NCBI RefSeq assembly: GCF_002161595.1
Contig: NZ_NFID01000009.1
Coordinates: 62,001-126,000, forward strand
From: Gemmiger sp. An50
Lineage (GTDB): Bacteria > Bacillota > Clostridia > Oscillospirales > Ruminococcaceae
Direction: 5' to 3'
DNA length: 64,000 nucleotides
Shown: positions 1-7,885 of the stretch, piece by piece
Layout: each line of letters opens with the position of its first letter
Position numbering within the stretch: position 1 is the stretch's first letter
Made by a program: the position numbers and the translations under genes
Notes under the pieces: model-generated
Databases searched by the model: none
Told to the model about the DNA's origin: nothing
Seen by the model: only the letters and a program-made list of their open reading frames with translations

Positions 1-2
1 CC

Positions 3-224
3 TGGGTGCTGGTTCTGGCGGGCGGGATCGGCAACTGGATCGACCGGGTGTTCAATCATCAGGTTGTGGATTACATCAACTTCCTGTTTATCCGCTTTGC
101 GATCTTTAACCTGGCGGACGTGCTGGTCTGCACGGGAATCGGCCTGCTGATTCTGAATCTGATTCTGGAGGAGCTGGCTGCCAAAAAGAAGGCTTCTGGA
201 GAAAAAACGGATGGAACGATTTGA
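3..224 (+). CDS. lspA: Signal peptidase II (lipoprotein signal peptidase), C-terminal part, cut by window start
   Basis: The reading frame is open from the first complete codon at base 3, so the N-terminal half lies outside the window. The 73 visible residues carry the LspA C-terminal signature: a GGIGNWIDR box followed by VVDYINF and FNLADV, which hold the two conserved catalytic aspartates of this membrane aspartyl protease. A last hydrophobic helix and a short lysine-rich tail follow. The enzyme removes signal peptides from prolipoproteins after lipid attachment. Its stop overlaps the next gene's ATG by 14 bases, so the lspA-rluD pair is probably translationally coupled, a common arrangement in Firmicutes. 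Confidence 0.95.
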   Translation, partial: WVLVLAGGIGNWIDRVFNHQVVDYINFLFIRFAIFNLADVLVCTGIGLLILNLILEELAAKKKASGEKTDGTI

Positions 225-1143
225 ATTTGTGGTGCAGCCGGAGCAGGCGGGCGAACGGCTTGACCGGTTCCTGGCTGCCCAGACCGGCCTTTCCCGCAGC
301 GCGCTGCAGCAGCTGATGGAGCAGGGAGGCGTGCTTTACGCCGGAAAACCTGCGGCGAAAAATCAGAAGATCCAGCCGGGAATTTCCATCTGCGTGGAGG
401 TCCCGGAGGCTCAGCCGCTGGACGCGGTGCCCCAGGATATTCCGGTGGATATTGTCTATGAGGACGAGCACCTTCTAGTGGTGAACAAGCCCAAGGGAAT
501 GGTGGTGCATCCTGCACCCGGCAACCCGGACGGTACGCTGGTAAACGCGCTGCTGTATCATTGTGCGGGGCGGCTGTCCAGCATCGGGGGCGTGGTGCGC
601 CCGGGTATTGTGCACCGCATCGATAAAGATACCAGCGGTCTGCTGGTGGTGGCGAAGGATGACGCGACCCATACCGGGCTGTCGGAGCAGATGGCAGTCC
701 ACAGCATCAACCGAGTGTATCAGACCGTGGTGTATGGCGGTTTTGCAAACGATGAGGGCTTTGTGGAAGCACCCATCGGCCGCCATAAAACCGACCGAAA
801 AAAGATGGCGGTCACCGAGCAGAACTCCAAATATGCCTATACCGCTTACCATGTACTGGGGCGCTATCAGGGATTCAGCCATCTGGAATGCAGGTTGAAG
901 ACCGGCCGGACCCATCAGATTCGGGTACATATGGCGAGCATCGGCCATCCGGTGGCTGGTGACCCGGTCTACGGGCCGAAAAATGTGATCAAGAGCTTGC
1001 AGGGGCAATGCCTGCACGCAAAAACGCTGGGATTTGTGCATCCGATCACCGGCGAATATCTGGAATTCGACAGCGAGCTGCCGGAGTATTTCACCCGCTT
1101 TTTGCGCTCGCTGGGAAAGGAGCAGGAGGAATGGAGCAGCTGA
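211..1143 (+). CDS. RluA/RluD-family 23S rRNA pseudouridine synthase
   Basis: A 310-residue protein with an N-terminal S4 RNA-binding domain (about residues 13-60) and a pseudouridine synthase domain. The catalytic box HRIDKDTSG lies at about 135-143, with Asp138 as the expected nucleophile, and the family box GRTHQIRVH lies near the C-terminus. It isomerises uridines in large-subunit rRNA, probably in the helix-69 region if it is a true RluD, but the exact site cannot be told from sequence. The ATG at 211 follows a GGAG-like site about 11 bases upstream and sits inside the lspA end. The stop overlaps the next gene by 13 bases. Confidence 0.93.
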   Translation: MERFEFVVQPEQAGERLDRFLAAQTGLSRSALQQLMEQGGVLYAGKPAAKNQKIQPGISICVEVPEAQPLDAVPQDIPVDIVYEDEHLLVVNKPKGMVVHPAPGNPDGTLVNALLYHCAGRLSSIGGVVRPGIVHRIDKDTSGLLVVAKDDATHTGLSEQMAVHSINRVYQTVVYGGFANDEGFVEAPIGRHKTDRKKMAVTEQNSKYAYTAYHVLGRYQGFSHLECRLKTGRTHQIRVHMASIGHPVAGDPVYGPKNVIKSLQGQCLHAKTLGFVHPITGEYLEFDSELPEYFTRFLRSLGKEQEEWSS

Positions 1144-1952
1144 AAAATTACCTTGTGGTCTGCGATATGGATAACACCCTGCTCACGGCCAAGGAGGGCA
1201 TCCCCGCCTGTAACCTGGCGGCCATCCGGCTGTTTATGGCCATGGGCGGCCGCTTTACCGTGGCGACCGGCCGTCCGCCGGAATCAATCCGGGCGGCACT
1301 GCAAGGGCTGGAGCTTTCCTGCCCAGCCATTGCGTGCGGTGGTTCGGTGCTGTATGACCTGCATGCGAACGAAGCCGTCGATCAGCATTTTCTGAACCAG
1401 GAATCCGCTGTGCAGGCCATCGAAGAAGCAATGGCAGCGTTCCCGGATCTGGGTGTGGAGATCATGGTGGAGGAGGGCCGCCCCTATGTGGTGCGGGCCA
1501 ATCAGTACACCACTGCCCACATGAAGGACGAAAAGATGGGCTGTGTGCTCTGCCCGCTGGAGCAGGTACCGGCGAACTGGGCCAAGGTGGTTTTCGCAGC
1601 GCATCCTGCAGCCTTGTTCAAGGTGCAGCAGTATTTTGCGGACAAAAGCTATCCCGGGCTGCAGTTTGTGTCCACCAATTTCATCTATTTCGAGATCATG
1701 CCGGAGCAGGTCTCAAAAGCGTCCGCACTGAAAGAGCTTTGCCGCAGGGAACTCATTCCCATGGAACATACCATCGTGATTGGCGATTACTTCAATGATC
1801 TGGAACTGATGACCGCCGCCGGCTATTCGGTGGCTGTGGGCAACGCGCCGCCGGAGGTGCAGAACGCCGCCGACCAGGTGGTTGCCCGCTGCACAGACGG
1901 AGGCGTGGGTGAGTACCTGTATGCATTGGTTAAAAAACAAGAGGGAAAATAA
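1131..1952 (+). CDS. Cof-type HAD-IIB hydrolase (sugar-phosphate/flavin phosphatase-like)
   Basis: A 273-residue protein. HAD motif I is DMDNTLL near residue 12, motif II is the ATGRP box, and motif III is GDYFNDLEL near the C-terminus, with a C2-type cap between II and III. This is the Cof/YidA group, which dephosphorylates small phosphorylated metabolites; the substrate cannot be assigned. I chose the ATG at 1131 because AGGAGG stands just before it at 1124-1129; the frame opens further upstream, but those codons lie inside the rluD gene. The gene overlaps rluD by 13 bases and is followed 13 bases later by the transketolase pair. Confidence 0.88.
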   Translation: MEQLKNYLVVCDMDNTLLTAKEGIPACNLAAIRLFMAMGGRFTVATGRPPESIRAALQGLELSCPAIACGGSVLYDLHANEAVDQHFLNQESAVQAIEEAMAAFPDLGVEIMVEEGRPYVVRANQYTTAHMKDEKMGCVLCPLEQVPANWAKVVFAAHPAALFKVQQYFADKSYPGLQFVSTNFIYFEIMPEQVSKASALKELCRRELIPMEHTIVIGDYFNDLELMTAAGYSVAVGNAPPEVQNAADQVVARCTDGGVGEYLYALVKKQEGK

Positions 1953-1965
1953 CGGGAGGAACAGC

Positions 1966-2808
1966 ATGGACAAACAAACGATGAACCACCTGAAGCGTAT
2001 GGCGAATCAGGTGCGGCAGGACGTTCTGAGCGAGGTGTACAGCGCCGCTTCCGGCCATCCGGGCGGATCTCTGTCGGTGACTGACACTCTGACCTATCTC
2101 TACGAGGTACAGATGCGGGTGGACCCCCAGAATCCTTCCTGGGAGGGACGTGACCGTCTGGTGCTCTCCAAGGGTCATACCTGCCCCGCACTTTACGCGG
2201 TTCTGGCGCAGAAGGGTTTCTTTGACCGGGAGGAACTGAAGAAGTTCCGTCACCTGGGCGCTATGCTGCAGGGCCATCCGGACATGAAGGGTACCCCCGG
2301 TGTGGATATGAGCACCGGCAGCCTGGGTCAGGGCATCTCTGCCGCTGTGGGTATGGCGCTGGCCGCCAAGACTCAGGGCGCTTCCTGGCGCGTATTCGCA
2401 GTTTTGGGTGACGGCGAGCTGCAGGAGGGTCAGGTTTGGGAGGCTGCCATGTTCGCAGCGCACCATAAGCTGGACAATCTGATCGCTGTGGTGGATAACA
2501 ACGGCCTGCAGATCGACGGCAATGTGAGCGACGTTTGCTCGGTGTATCCCATCGACGAGAAGTTCCGCGCCTTCGGTTGGGAAGTGTTCACTGCGGACGG
2601 CCACGATTTCGAGAGCCTGGATGCTGCGTTCAGCGCGGCGCGTCAGGTCGTGGGTAAGCCCTGCGTGATCGCGCAGAAGTCGGTAAAGGGCAAGGGCGTG
2701 TCCTTTATGGAGAACCAGGCTGGCTGGCACGGCAAGGCCCCCAATCAGCAGCAGTATGAACAGGCTATGGAAGAGCTGCGCGCCGCGGCGGCCGAACTGG
2801 AGGTATAA
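1966..2808 (+). CDS. Transketolase, N-terminal (thiamine diphosphate-binding) subunit
   Basis: 280 residues covering only the first half of transketolase. SGHPGGS near residue 26 and SKGHT near 60 are typical. The thiamine diphosphate/metal motif runs from GDGEL near 152 to the asparagine of VVDNNGLQ near 181. It acts in the non-oxidative pentose phosphate pathway by transferring two-carbon units between sugar phosphates. The ATG at 1966 has GGGAGGA at 1954-1960. The other half is the next gene, five bases downstream, so the active enzyme should be an alpha2-beta2 assembly as in other split transketolases. Confidence 0.94.
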   Translation: MDKQTMNHLKRMANQVRQDVLSEVYSAASGHPGGSLSVTDTLTYLYEVQMRVDPQNPSWEGRDRLVLSKGHTCPALYAVLAQKGFFDREELKKFRHLGAMLQGHPDMKGTPGVDMSTGSLGQGISAAVGMALAAKTQGASWRVFAVLGDGELQEGQVWEAAMFAAHHKLDNLIAVVDNNGLQIDGNVSDVCSVYPIDEKFRAFGWEVFTADGHDFESLDAAFSAARQVVGKPCVIAQKSVKGKGVSFMENQAGWHGKAPNQQQYEQAMEELRAAAAELEV

Positions 2809-2813
2809 GAACG

Positions 2814-3761
2814 ATGATGCAGACAAAACCGATCGCTACCCGTGAGAGCTATGGCCGTACCCTGGCGCAGCTGGGCGCGGAAAACAACAAGGTCGTTGTC
2901 CTGGATGCGGACCTGGCAGAGTCCACCAAAACCTGCATGTTCCAGGAGAAATTCCCTGAGCGCCATTTTGACTGCGGCATCGCGGAGGCCAACATGGTTT
3001 CCATCGCGGCTGGTCTGGCTGCCGCCGGGATGATTCCCTTTGTTTCCAGCTTTGCTATGTTCGCCACCGGGCGTGCATACGAGCAGATCCGCAACTCGGT
3101 GGGCTATCCTCATCTGAATGTGAAGATCTGCGCCAGCCATGCGGGCATCTCTGTGGGTGAAGACGGTGCGACCCACCAGTGCATGGAGGATATCGCCCTG
3201 ATGCGCGGCATCCCCGGCATGGTCGTGGTGAACCCCGCTGACGATACCGAGGCCAGCCAGGCAGTCCGTGCGCTGGCCGATTACAAGGGCCCCGCTTACC
3301 TGCGCCTGGGCCGTCTGGCAGTGCCTGTGATCAACGATCCGGAAAGCTACCACTTCGAGCTGGGCCGTGCAGTTACCCTGCGCGAGGGCAAGGATGCGAC
3401 CATCATTGCCACTGGTCTGATGGTCGCCCGCGCTCTGGAAGCGGCAGAGCAGCTGGCACAGGAAGGCGTTCAGGTGCGTGTGGTGAACATGCACACCATC
3501 AAGCCTCTGGATGTGGAGGCTGTGGTAAGCGCTGCGAAGGAGACCGGCTGCATTGTGACCGCTGAAGAGCACAGCGTGATCGGCGGCCTGTACAGCGCGG
3601 TTTGCGAGGCCATGGTGGGTGCGGGCGTTTCCTGCCCGGTTTCTCCCGTTGCGGTTATGGACGTGTTCGGCCAGTCCGGTCCTGCCAACGATCTGCTGGA
3701 GCACTACGGCCTCACCGCTGAGGCCATTGCCCAGAAGGTGCGCGAGCGTCTGGCTCACTAA
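2814..3761 (+). CDS. Transketolase, C-terminal subunit
   Basis: 315 residues with the pyrimidine-binding domain of transketolase (the GIAEANM box near residue 59 contains the glutamate that activates thiamine diphosphate) and the C-terminal Rossmann-like domain (HTIKPLD, then TAEEHSVIGG). It completes the active site of the preceding subunit. Two ATGs stand in tandem at 2814 and 2817; GGAGG at about 2800 serves either. A perfect intrinsic terminator 20 bases after the stop closes the lspA-to-transketolase group. Confidence 0.94.
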   Translation: MMQTKPIATRESYGRTLAQLGAENNKVVVLDADLAESTKTCMFQEKFPERHFDCGIAEANMVSIAAGLAAAGMIPFVSSFAMFATGRAYEQIRNSVGYPHLNVKICASHAGISVGEDGATHQCMEDIALMRGIPGMVVVNPADDTEASQAVRALADYKGPAYLRLGRLAVPVINDPESYHFELGRAVTLREGKDATIIATGLMVARALEAAEQLAQEGVQVRVVNMHTIKPLDVEAVVSAAKETGCIVTAEEHSVIGGLYSAVCEAMVGAGVSCPVSPVAVMDVFGQSGPANDLLEHYGLTAEAIAQKVRERLAH

Positions 3762-3780
3762 TCTCTATTTGCGATTTGTC

Positions 3781-3820
3781 ATCTCCCGTTCCGATGGAAT
3801 ATCGGAGCGGGAGATTTTTG
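3781..3820 (+). terminator. Rho-independent terminator after transketolase
   Basis: Two 15-base arms (3781-3795 and 3801-3815) pair completely, with one G-U, around a 5-base loop. A run of T follows at 3815-3819. The position just after the transketolase stop and before the next promoter fits an operon end. Confidence 0.93.
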
Positions 3821-3826
3821 TATATC

Positions 3827-3859
3827 TTTACAAACAACGGCAGGGATTTGTGATATAAT
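3827..3859 (+). promoter_or_regulatory. Promoter for the HhH protein-ppk operon
   Basis: A consensus TATAAT lies at 3854-3859 and is extended by TG at 3851-3852. The only -35-like element, TTTACA at 3827-3832, is 21 bases away, which is too far for normal use, so recognition probably relies on the extended -10. The site follows the transketolase terminator directly. Confidence 0.7.
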
Positions 3860-3926
3860 AGAAAAAAGACCGTGTTCGGCAAAAAACGATCGGGAACGCG
3901 GCCAAACAAAGAGGGTGCGGAGCGGA

Positions 3927-4298
3927 ATGATAGGGGATCGGGCCACAAAAAAGGTGCTGCTGTGCTGCACGGCGGCGTTTGCGCTTTTGTTGGCAGGAGC
4001 GGCCTGGTTCAGCGTACCATTCTGGCAGCCTGGCTACCGGGCCGTAGCCTCCGAGGAATTTGATGTGCGGCGAATGATGCTGGTTGATTTGAATTCCGCC
4101 GGGCTGGAAGAGCTGTGTTCGCTCCCCGGCGTCGGTGAGAAAAAGGCACAAGCAATCCTGGAATATCGGCAGGAGCACGGCCCCTTTTCCAGCGTAGACG
4201 AACTGGAAAAGGTTGACGGTATATCCGCCAAAAGCATCGAGGCTTGGCGTTCAAAGCTTTACATCGAAGCGGATGAGATGCAAAAAGAGGAGAGATAG
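3927..4298 (+). CDS. Membrane-anchored helix-hairpin-helix protein (ComEA-like HhH domain)
   Basis: 123 residues. One transmembrane segment lies at about residues 8-27. The C-terminal 60 residues hold tandem helix-hairpin-helix motifs, LPGVGEKKA and VDGISAKSI, of the ComEA type that binds DNA backbone non-specifically. Classical ComEA also has a longer linker or an SLBB domain before the HhH pair, which is absent here, so this is a minimal form. ATG 3927 is preferred because GAGGG lies at 3911-3915; a GTG at 3915 in the same frame is the alternative. The stop is only a few bases before ppk, so the two genes share a transcript. A role in DNA uptake is inference only. Confidence 0.82.
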   Translation: MIGDRATKKVLLCCTAAFALLLAGAAWFSVPFWQPGYRAVASEEFDVRRMMLVDLNSAGLEELCSLPGVGEKKAQAILEYRQEHGPFSSVDELEKVDGISAKSIEAWRSKLYIEADEMQKEER

Positions 4299-4301
4299 AT
4301 C

Positions 4302-6443
4302 GTGATGACAGAGAACAACATCTATATCAACCGCGAGCTCAGCTGGCTCGACTTCAACAAGCGCGTGCTGGCTTTGAGTAAGGACAAAACGGTTCCGCTG
4401 GCGGAGCAGATGAAATTTGCGGCAATTTACGGCAGCAATCTGGATGAATTCTTTATGGTTCGTGTTGGTTCGCTGTATGACCGGACCCTGCTGAAAAACG
4501 AGATCACCGAAAACAAGACCAACATGACGGCTGCTCAGCAGCTGGCGGCCATTATGCCCAAGACCGCTCTGTTGCAGGATCAGTGCGATAAGTATGTGAC
4601 CAAGCTGCGGGATAATCTGGCGCAGATCGGCTACCGGAAAATAGATTTTGAGAATCTGGAAAAGGAAGACGAAAAGTTCTGGAAGAAATATTTCCAGAGC
4701 GAGCTGTTCCCAGTATTGTCTCCTCAGATCATCGACCACCGCCACCCGTTCCCGTTCCTGCGCAATCAGGAGATCTACCTGTGCGCTACATTGAAGGCAA
4801 AGGGCGATGCCAACCTGTCCTTCGGCTTGATTCCCATCGGAAACCAGTTCGAGCGGGTTCTGTACCTGAAAAAAGACGATGCGGTGTATTACGGCCTGGT
4901 GGAAGAGCTGATTTATCACTATGCCGAGCTGGTTTTTCCCATCTTACAGAAAAAGTGCCTGTTCCGGGTAACCCGCAACGCAGACATCGACGTGAAGGAA
5001 GGCATGTTCGATCAGGACATCGACTACCGTCAGGTTATGAGCGAGCTGCTGAAAAAGCGTCGTAAGCTGGCGGCGGTGCGCATCCAGTTCTGGAACCAGC
5101 CCCCGCAGGAGGTAAAAAACTATCTGTGCGAAAAGTTGGTGCTGCCCGCACAGCAGTGCTTTAACCAGAGCAGCCCGCTGGATCTTTCCTATTGCTTCAA
5201 GCTCACGGCCCGGCTGCAGAACGAGGGGCACAGCGAGCTGTTCTATGCACCGGCCAAGCCGATGCAGGCGCCGCATGGCTATAAACTGAGCCAGGCGGTG
5301 CAGAAAAATGATGTGCTGATCGCATACCCTTACCAGAGCATGCGCCCCTTCATCAAGATGCTGATGGCGGCAGCGTTTGATCCGGAAGTCATCTCCATCA
5401 AGATGACCCTGTACCGGATGGCACGGGATTCCCAGATTGTGCAGGCGCTGATTGCCGCGGCGGAAAACGGCAAGGAAGTGGTAGCAGTCGTGGAGCTGCG
5501 CGCCCGCTTCGATGAGCAGAATAACATCGACTGGTCCAAACAGCTGGAGGAAGCTGGCTGCACGGTGTTGTATGGTTTGGATGACTATAAGGTTCACTCC
5601 AAGCTGACCCTGATCACCCGCCGCACTAAGGACGGTTATCGCTACACCACGCAGATCGGCACCGGCAACTACAACGAAAAGACCAGTGAGCAGTATACCG
5701 ACCTTTCCTACGTGACCACCCGTACCGAGATCGGTGAGGAGGCCTCGGCGGTGTTCAACAATCTGGCGGTGGAACGGCTGACCAGCAACACCAAGTATCT
5801 GCTGGTGGCCCCGCTGTGCTTTAAGAGCGTCCTGCTGGAAGAGATGGACCGGGAGATTCAGAAGGCCAAGGAAGGCAAGCCCGCCCGCATCATTCTGAAA
5901 AACAACTCGGTCAGCGATAAAAACGTGATCGAAAAGTTGTCAGAAGCCTCCTGTGCGGGCGTTTCGGTGGACATGATCGTGCGCGGTATCTGCTGCGTGA
6001 CTGCCGGGGTGCCCGGCCGCACGGATAACCTGCGGATTCGGAGCATCGTAGGGCGGTATCTGGAGCATTCCCGTATCTACTGCTTCGGTGACGGCGATGA
6101 CATGCGGGTTTACATCGCCTCCGGCGACTTCCTCACCCGCAACACCGAACGCCGGGTGGAGGTTGGTCTCAAAGTACCGGACCGTGCTTTGGCCAACAAG
6201 CTGCGCCAGATTCTGGAGCTTCAGCTGAGTGACAATGTGAACGCCCGGGAGATGAAGCCGGACGGCAGCTATTCCAAGGTGAAGGCGGAACCGGGTGCCC
6301 CCCGTGTGGACAGCCAGATGGCGCTGTACGATGCCTTCCGGAACGGCTTTTCGCTGCCGGAACCCCCGGCAGCTCCGGCGCCCGCATCGAAGCCCAGCCT
6401 GCTGCAAAAAATCACCGGCCTGCTTCGCGTCAAGAAAAAGTAA
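4302..6443 (+). CDS. ppk: Polyphosphate kinase 1
   Basis: 713 residues, the normal PPK1 length. The N-terminal domain begins with the family box YINRELSWLDFN. The two phospholipase-D-like catalytic domains follow, with the autophosphorylated histidine in YKVHSK (about residue 432) and the second conserved histidine in LEHSRIYCF (about 589). It reversibly polymerises the ATP gamma-phosphate into polyphosphate. GTG 4302 and ATG 4305 are tandem start candidates after GAGGAG at 4287-4292. The last 40 residues are a proline/alanine-rich tail beyond the conserved core. It is co-transcribed with the HhH protein and closed by a terminator. Confidence 0.96.
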   Translation: MMTENNIYINRELSWLDFNKRVLALSKDKTVPLAEQMKFAAIYGSNLDEFFMVRVGSLYDRTLLKNEITENKTNMTAAQQLAAIMPKTALLQDQCDKYVTKLRDNLAQIGYRKIDFENLEKEDEKFWKKYFQSELFPVLSPQIIDHRHPFPFLRNQEIYLCATLKAKGDANLSFGLIPIGNQFERVLYLKKDDAVYYGLVEELIYHYAELVFPILQKKCLFRVTRNADIDVKEGMFDQDIDYRQVMSELLKKRRKLAAVRIQFWNQPPQEVKNYLCEKLVLPAQQCFNQSSPLDLSYCFKLTARLQNEGHSELFYAPAKPMQAPHGYKLSQAVQKNDVLIAYPYQSMRPFIKMLMAAAFDPEVISIKMTLYRMARDSQIVQALIAAAENGKEVVAVVELRARFDEQNNIDWSKQLEEAGCTVLYGLDDYKVHSKLTLITRRTKDGYRYTTQIGTGNYNEKTSEQYTDLSYVTTRTEIGEEASAVFNNLAVERLTSNTKYLLVAPLCFKSVLLEEMDREIQKAKEGKPARIILKNNSVSDKNVIEKLSEASCAGVSVDMIVRGICCVTAGVPGRTDNLRIRSIVGRYLEHSRIYCFGDGDDMRVYIASGDFLTRNTERRVEVGLKVPDRALANKLRQILELQLSDNVNAREMKPDGSYSKVKAEPGAPRVDSQMALYDAFRNGFSLPEPPAAPAPASKPSLLQKITGLLRVKKK

Positions 6444-6458
6444 AGAGCAACCATGGTT

Positions 6459-6495
6459 CCCCTGCCTGGCAGATCACGCCCGGGCAGGGGATTTT
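6459..6495 (+). terminator. Rho-independent terminator after ppk
   Basis: Arms 6459-6469 and 6480-6490 form an 11-bp GC-rich stem with one G-U, followed by ATTTTT at 6491-6496. Confidence 0.9.
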
Positions 6496-6578
6496 TGCGG
6501 AAAAGGGCTATTTGAGCGGCGAATGGAATAGAAATGCAGTAGCGCTTTTGCGAGCAGCCGCAAAAAGGAGGAATGCCC

Positions 6579-7406
6579 ATGTGGAATGTGGAAACCAACG
6601 AGACAATAACGGCCCCTGTGTTTGCCAGCCGTCAGGAGGTGGAACAGCTGCTGCGCCCGCCGCCGGTGCGCCAGCAGAATCCGGAACAGAAAAACCCGGT
6701 GCTTTCCCTTCAGATTTTGATCTGCGGCTTGATCCTGCTCTGCGTTGTGTGCGTTCGTTCGGTTTCGCCGCAGCTTTATGAAGCTTTTCAGAACGGTTAC
6801 CGTCAGCTGCGGTGCCAGGGAATCGCTTTGTCTGGCGAGGAAGAACTGGTGAAGTTTGCCAGCGCGGCTACTCGTGATCTAAGCGTGCAGGCCATAGAAA
6901 CACTGCAGCAGCTTTCGGAGGAAAATACATTGTCTCTGGGGTATGGAGCGGGTGGATGGAGCCGCCGGGCGGCGCCGGCAGGGAGTTCGTTGGAAGCCCT
7001 GGAGCCGGAAAACGCGCTCTCACTGCCCATCCGGGGTTATGCAGTCACCTCCGGCTATGGATGGCGCAGCGATCCCTTCACCGGGAAATCGGATTTTCAT
7101 ACCGGTATTGATCTGGCAGTAGCAGAGGGAACGGCTATCCATCCGGCATGGAATGGCATCGTGCAGAAAAGCGCGTGGAATTCGTCCTATGGGAACTATG
7201 TGCAGATTCTTCACGAAAATGGTCTGGTCACGCGCTATTGCCATATGCAGTATGTTTTTGTACGGCAGGGCCAGAGGGTCAGCCTGGATGATGTGCTGGG
7301 GACAGTGGGCCAGACGGGAGCTGCCACCGGCCCGCACCTGCATTTTGAGCTCTTTTGCAACGATATACGTTACGATCCCACAAAGGCGCTGGAGGCGGGT
7401 ACTTGA
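6579..7406 (+). CDS. Membrane-anchored M23 (LytM) peptidase, SpoIVFA-like
   Basis: 275 residues: a cytosolic N-terminus of about 40 residues, one transmembrane helix at about 42-60, a stalk, and a LytM domain at about 150-275. All zinc-site residues are visible: FHTGID (His174, Asp178), a histidine in RYCHM (222) and PHLHFE (His253, His255), so the fold looks catalytically intact. The gene overlaps an M50 protease gene by four bases and precedes TIGR03960, the usual setting of spoIVFA-spoIVFB. ATG 6579 has AGGAGG at 6566-6571; ATG 6573 is too close to it. If orthologous to SpoIVFA it regulates the M50 protease in the outer forespore membrane; a cell-wall endopeptidase role is the alternative. 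Confidence 0.83.
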   Translation: MWNVETNETITAPVFASRQEVEQLLRPPPVRQQNPEQKNPVLSLQILICGLILLCVVCVRSVSPQLYEAFQNGYRQLRCQGIALSGEEELVKFASAATRDLSVQAIETLQQLSEENTLSLGYGAGGWSRRAAPAGSSLEALEPENALSLPIRGYAVTSGYGWRSDPFTGKSDFHTGIDLAVAEGTAIHPAWNGIVQKSAWNSSYGNYVQILHENGLVTRYCHMQYVFVRQGQRVSLDDVLGTVGQTGAATGPHLHFELFCNDIRYDPTKALEAGT

Positions 7407-7819
7407 TTCGATTGCGGCAGCCGGAGCTGCTTTTGCTTGGATTGTGGTTTGGACTGACCCACGATCATTTGGGCATCCTGAGAATCAGCCTTTTATGTTC
7501 ACTGCTTCACGAGAGCGGCCATATTGCAGCATGGATTGGTTTTACCGGAATGCTGCCGGTGTTGGAGCTTTCGCCCGGCGGAATCGGGCTGTGTCTTGGA
7601 AGCGCTCAGCTTTCGCCCCGTCAGGAGGGAGTGCTGGCTGCTGCGGGCCCGGCGGTCAATCTGATCGTGGCCGGAGCGGCGTATCTGTGGATGCAGCGAA
7701 GTGCCAGTTACTGGGGCTGGTTCTTCCTGGGGACCAATCTTTTGGTAGGTGGATTCAACCTGCTGCCGGTGGGGCCTCTGGACGGTAAACGCATCTGGAA
7801 CAATTTCTTTGGCGGATAA
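7403..7819 (+). CDS. M50 site-2-type membrane metalloprotease, SpoIVFB-like, short form
   Basis: 138 residues from a TTG start. The zinc box HESGH is at about 36-40, and the second M50 box NLLPVGPLDG, with its aspartate ligand, is at about 119-128. At least three hydrophobic segments are present. SpoIVFB cleaves pro-sigma-K in spore formers; B. subtilis SpoIVFB is about twice as long because of extra helices and a CBS domain, neither of which is present here. TTG 7403 has GGAGG at 7391-7395 and overlaps the M23 stop as TTGA, indicating coupled translation. Assignment to SpoIVFB rests on the motifs and on the M23-M50-TIGR03960 order. Confidence 0.82.
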   Translation: MIRLRQPELLLLGLWFGLTHDHLGILRISLLCSLLHESGHIAAWIGFTGMLPVLELSPGGIGLCLGSAQLSPRQEGVLAAAGPAVNLIVAGAAYLWMQRSASYWGWFFLGTNLLVGGFNLLPVGPLDGKRIWNNFFGG

Positions 7820-7820
7820 A

Positions 7821-7849
7821 TTGCATTTCCGGCGCAAATCGGTTAAAAT
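7821..7849 (+). promoter_or_regulatory. Vegetative promoter before the radical-SAM pair
   Basis: TTGCAT (7821-7826) and TAAAAT (7844-7849) are separated by exactly 17 bases. It begins two bases after the M50 stop and drives the genes from 7886 onward. Confidence 0.8.
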
Positions 7850-7885
7850 GAACTGTAACATTCAAATTGCAAAGGAATGAAGCAA

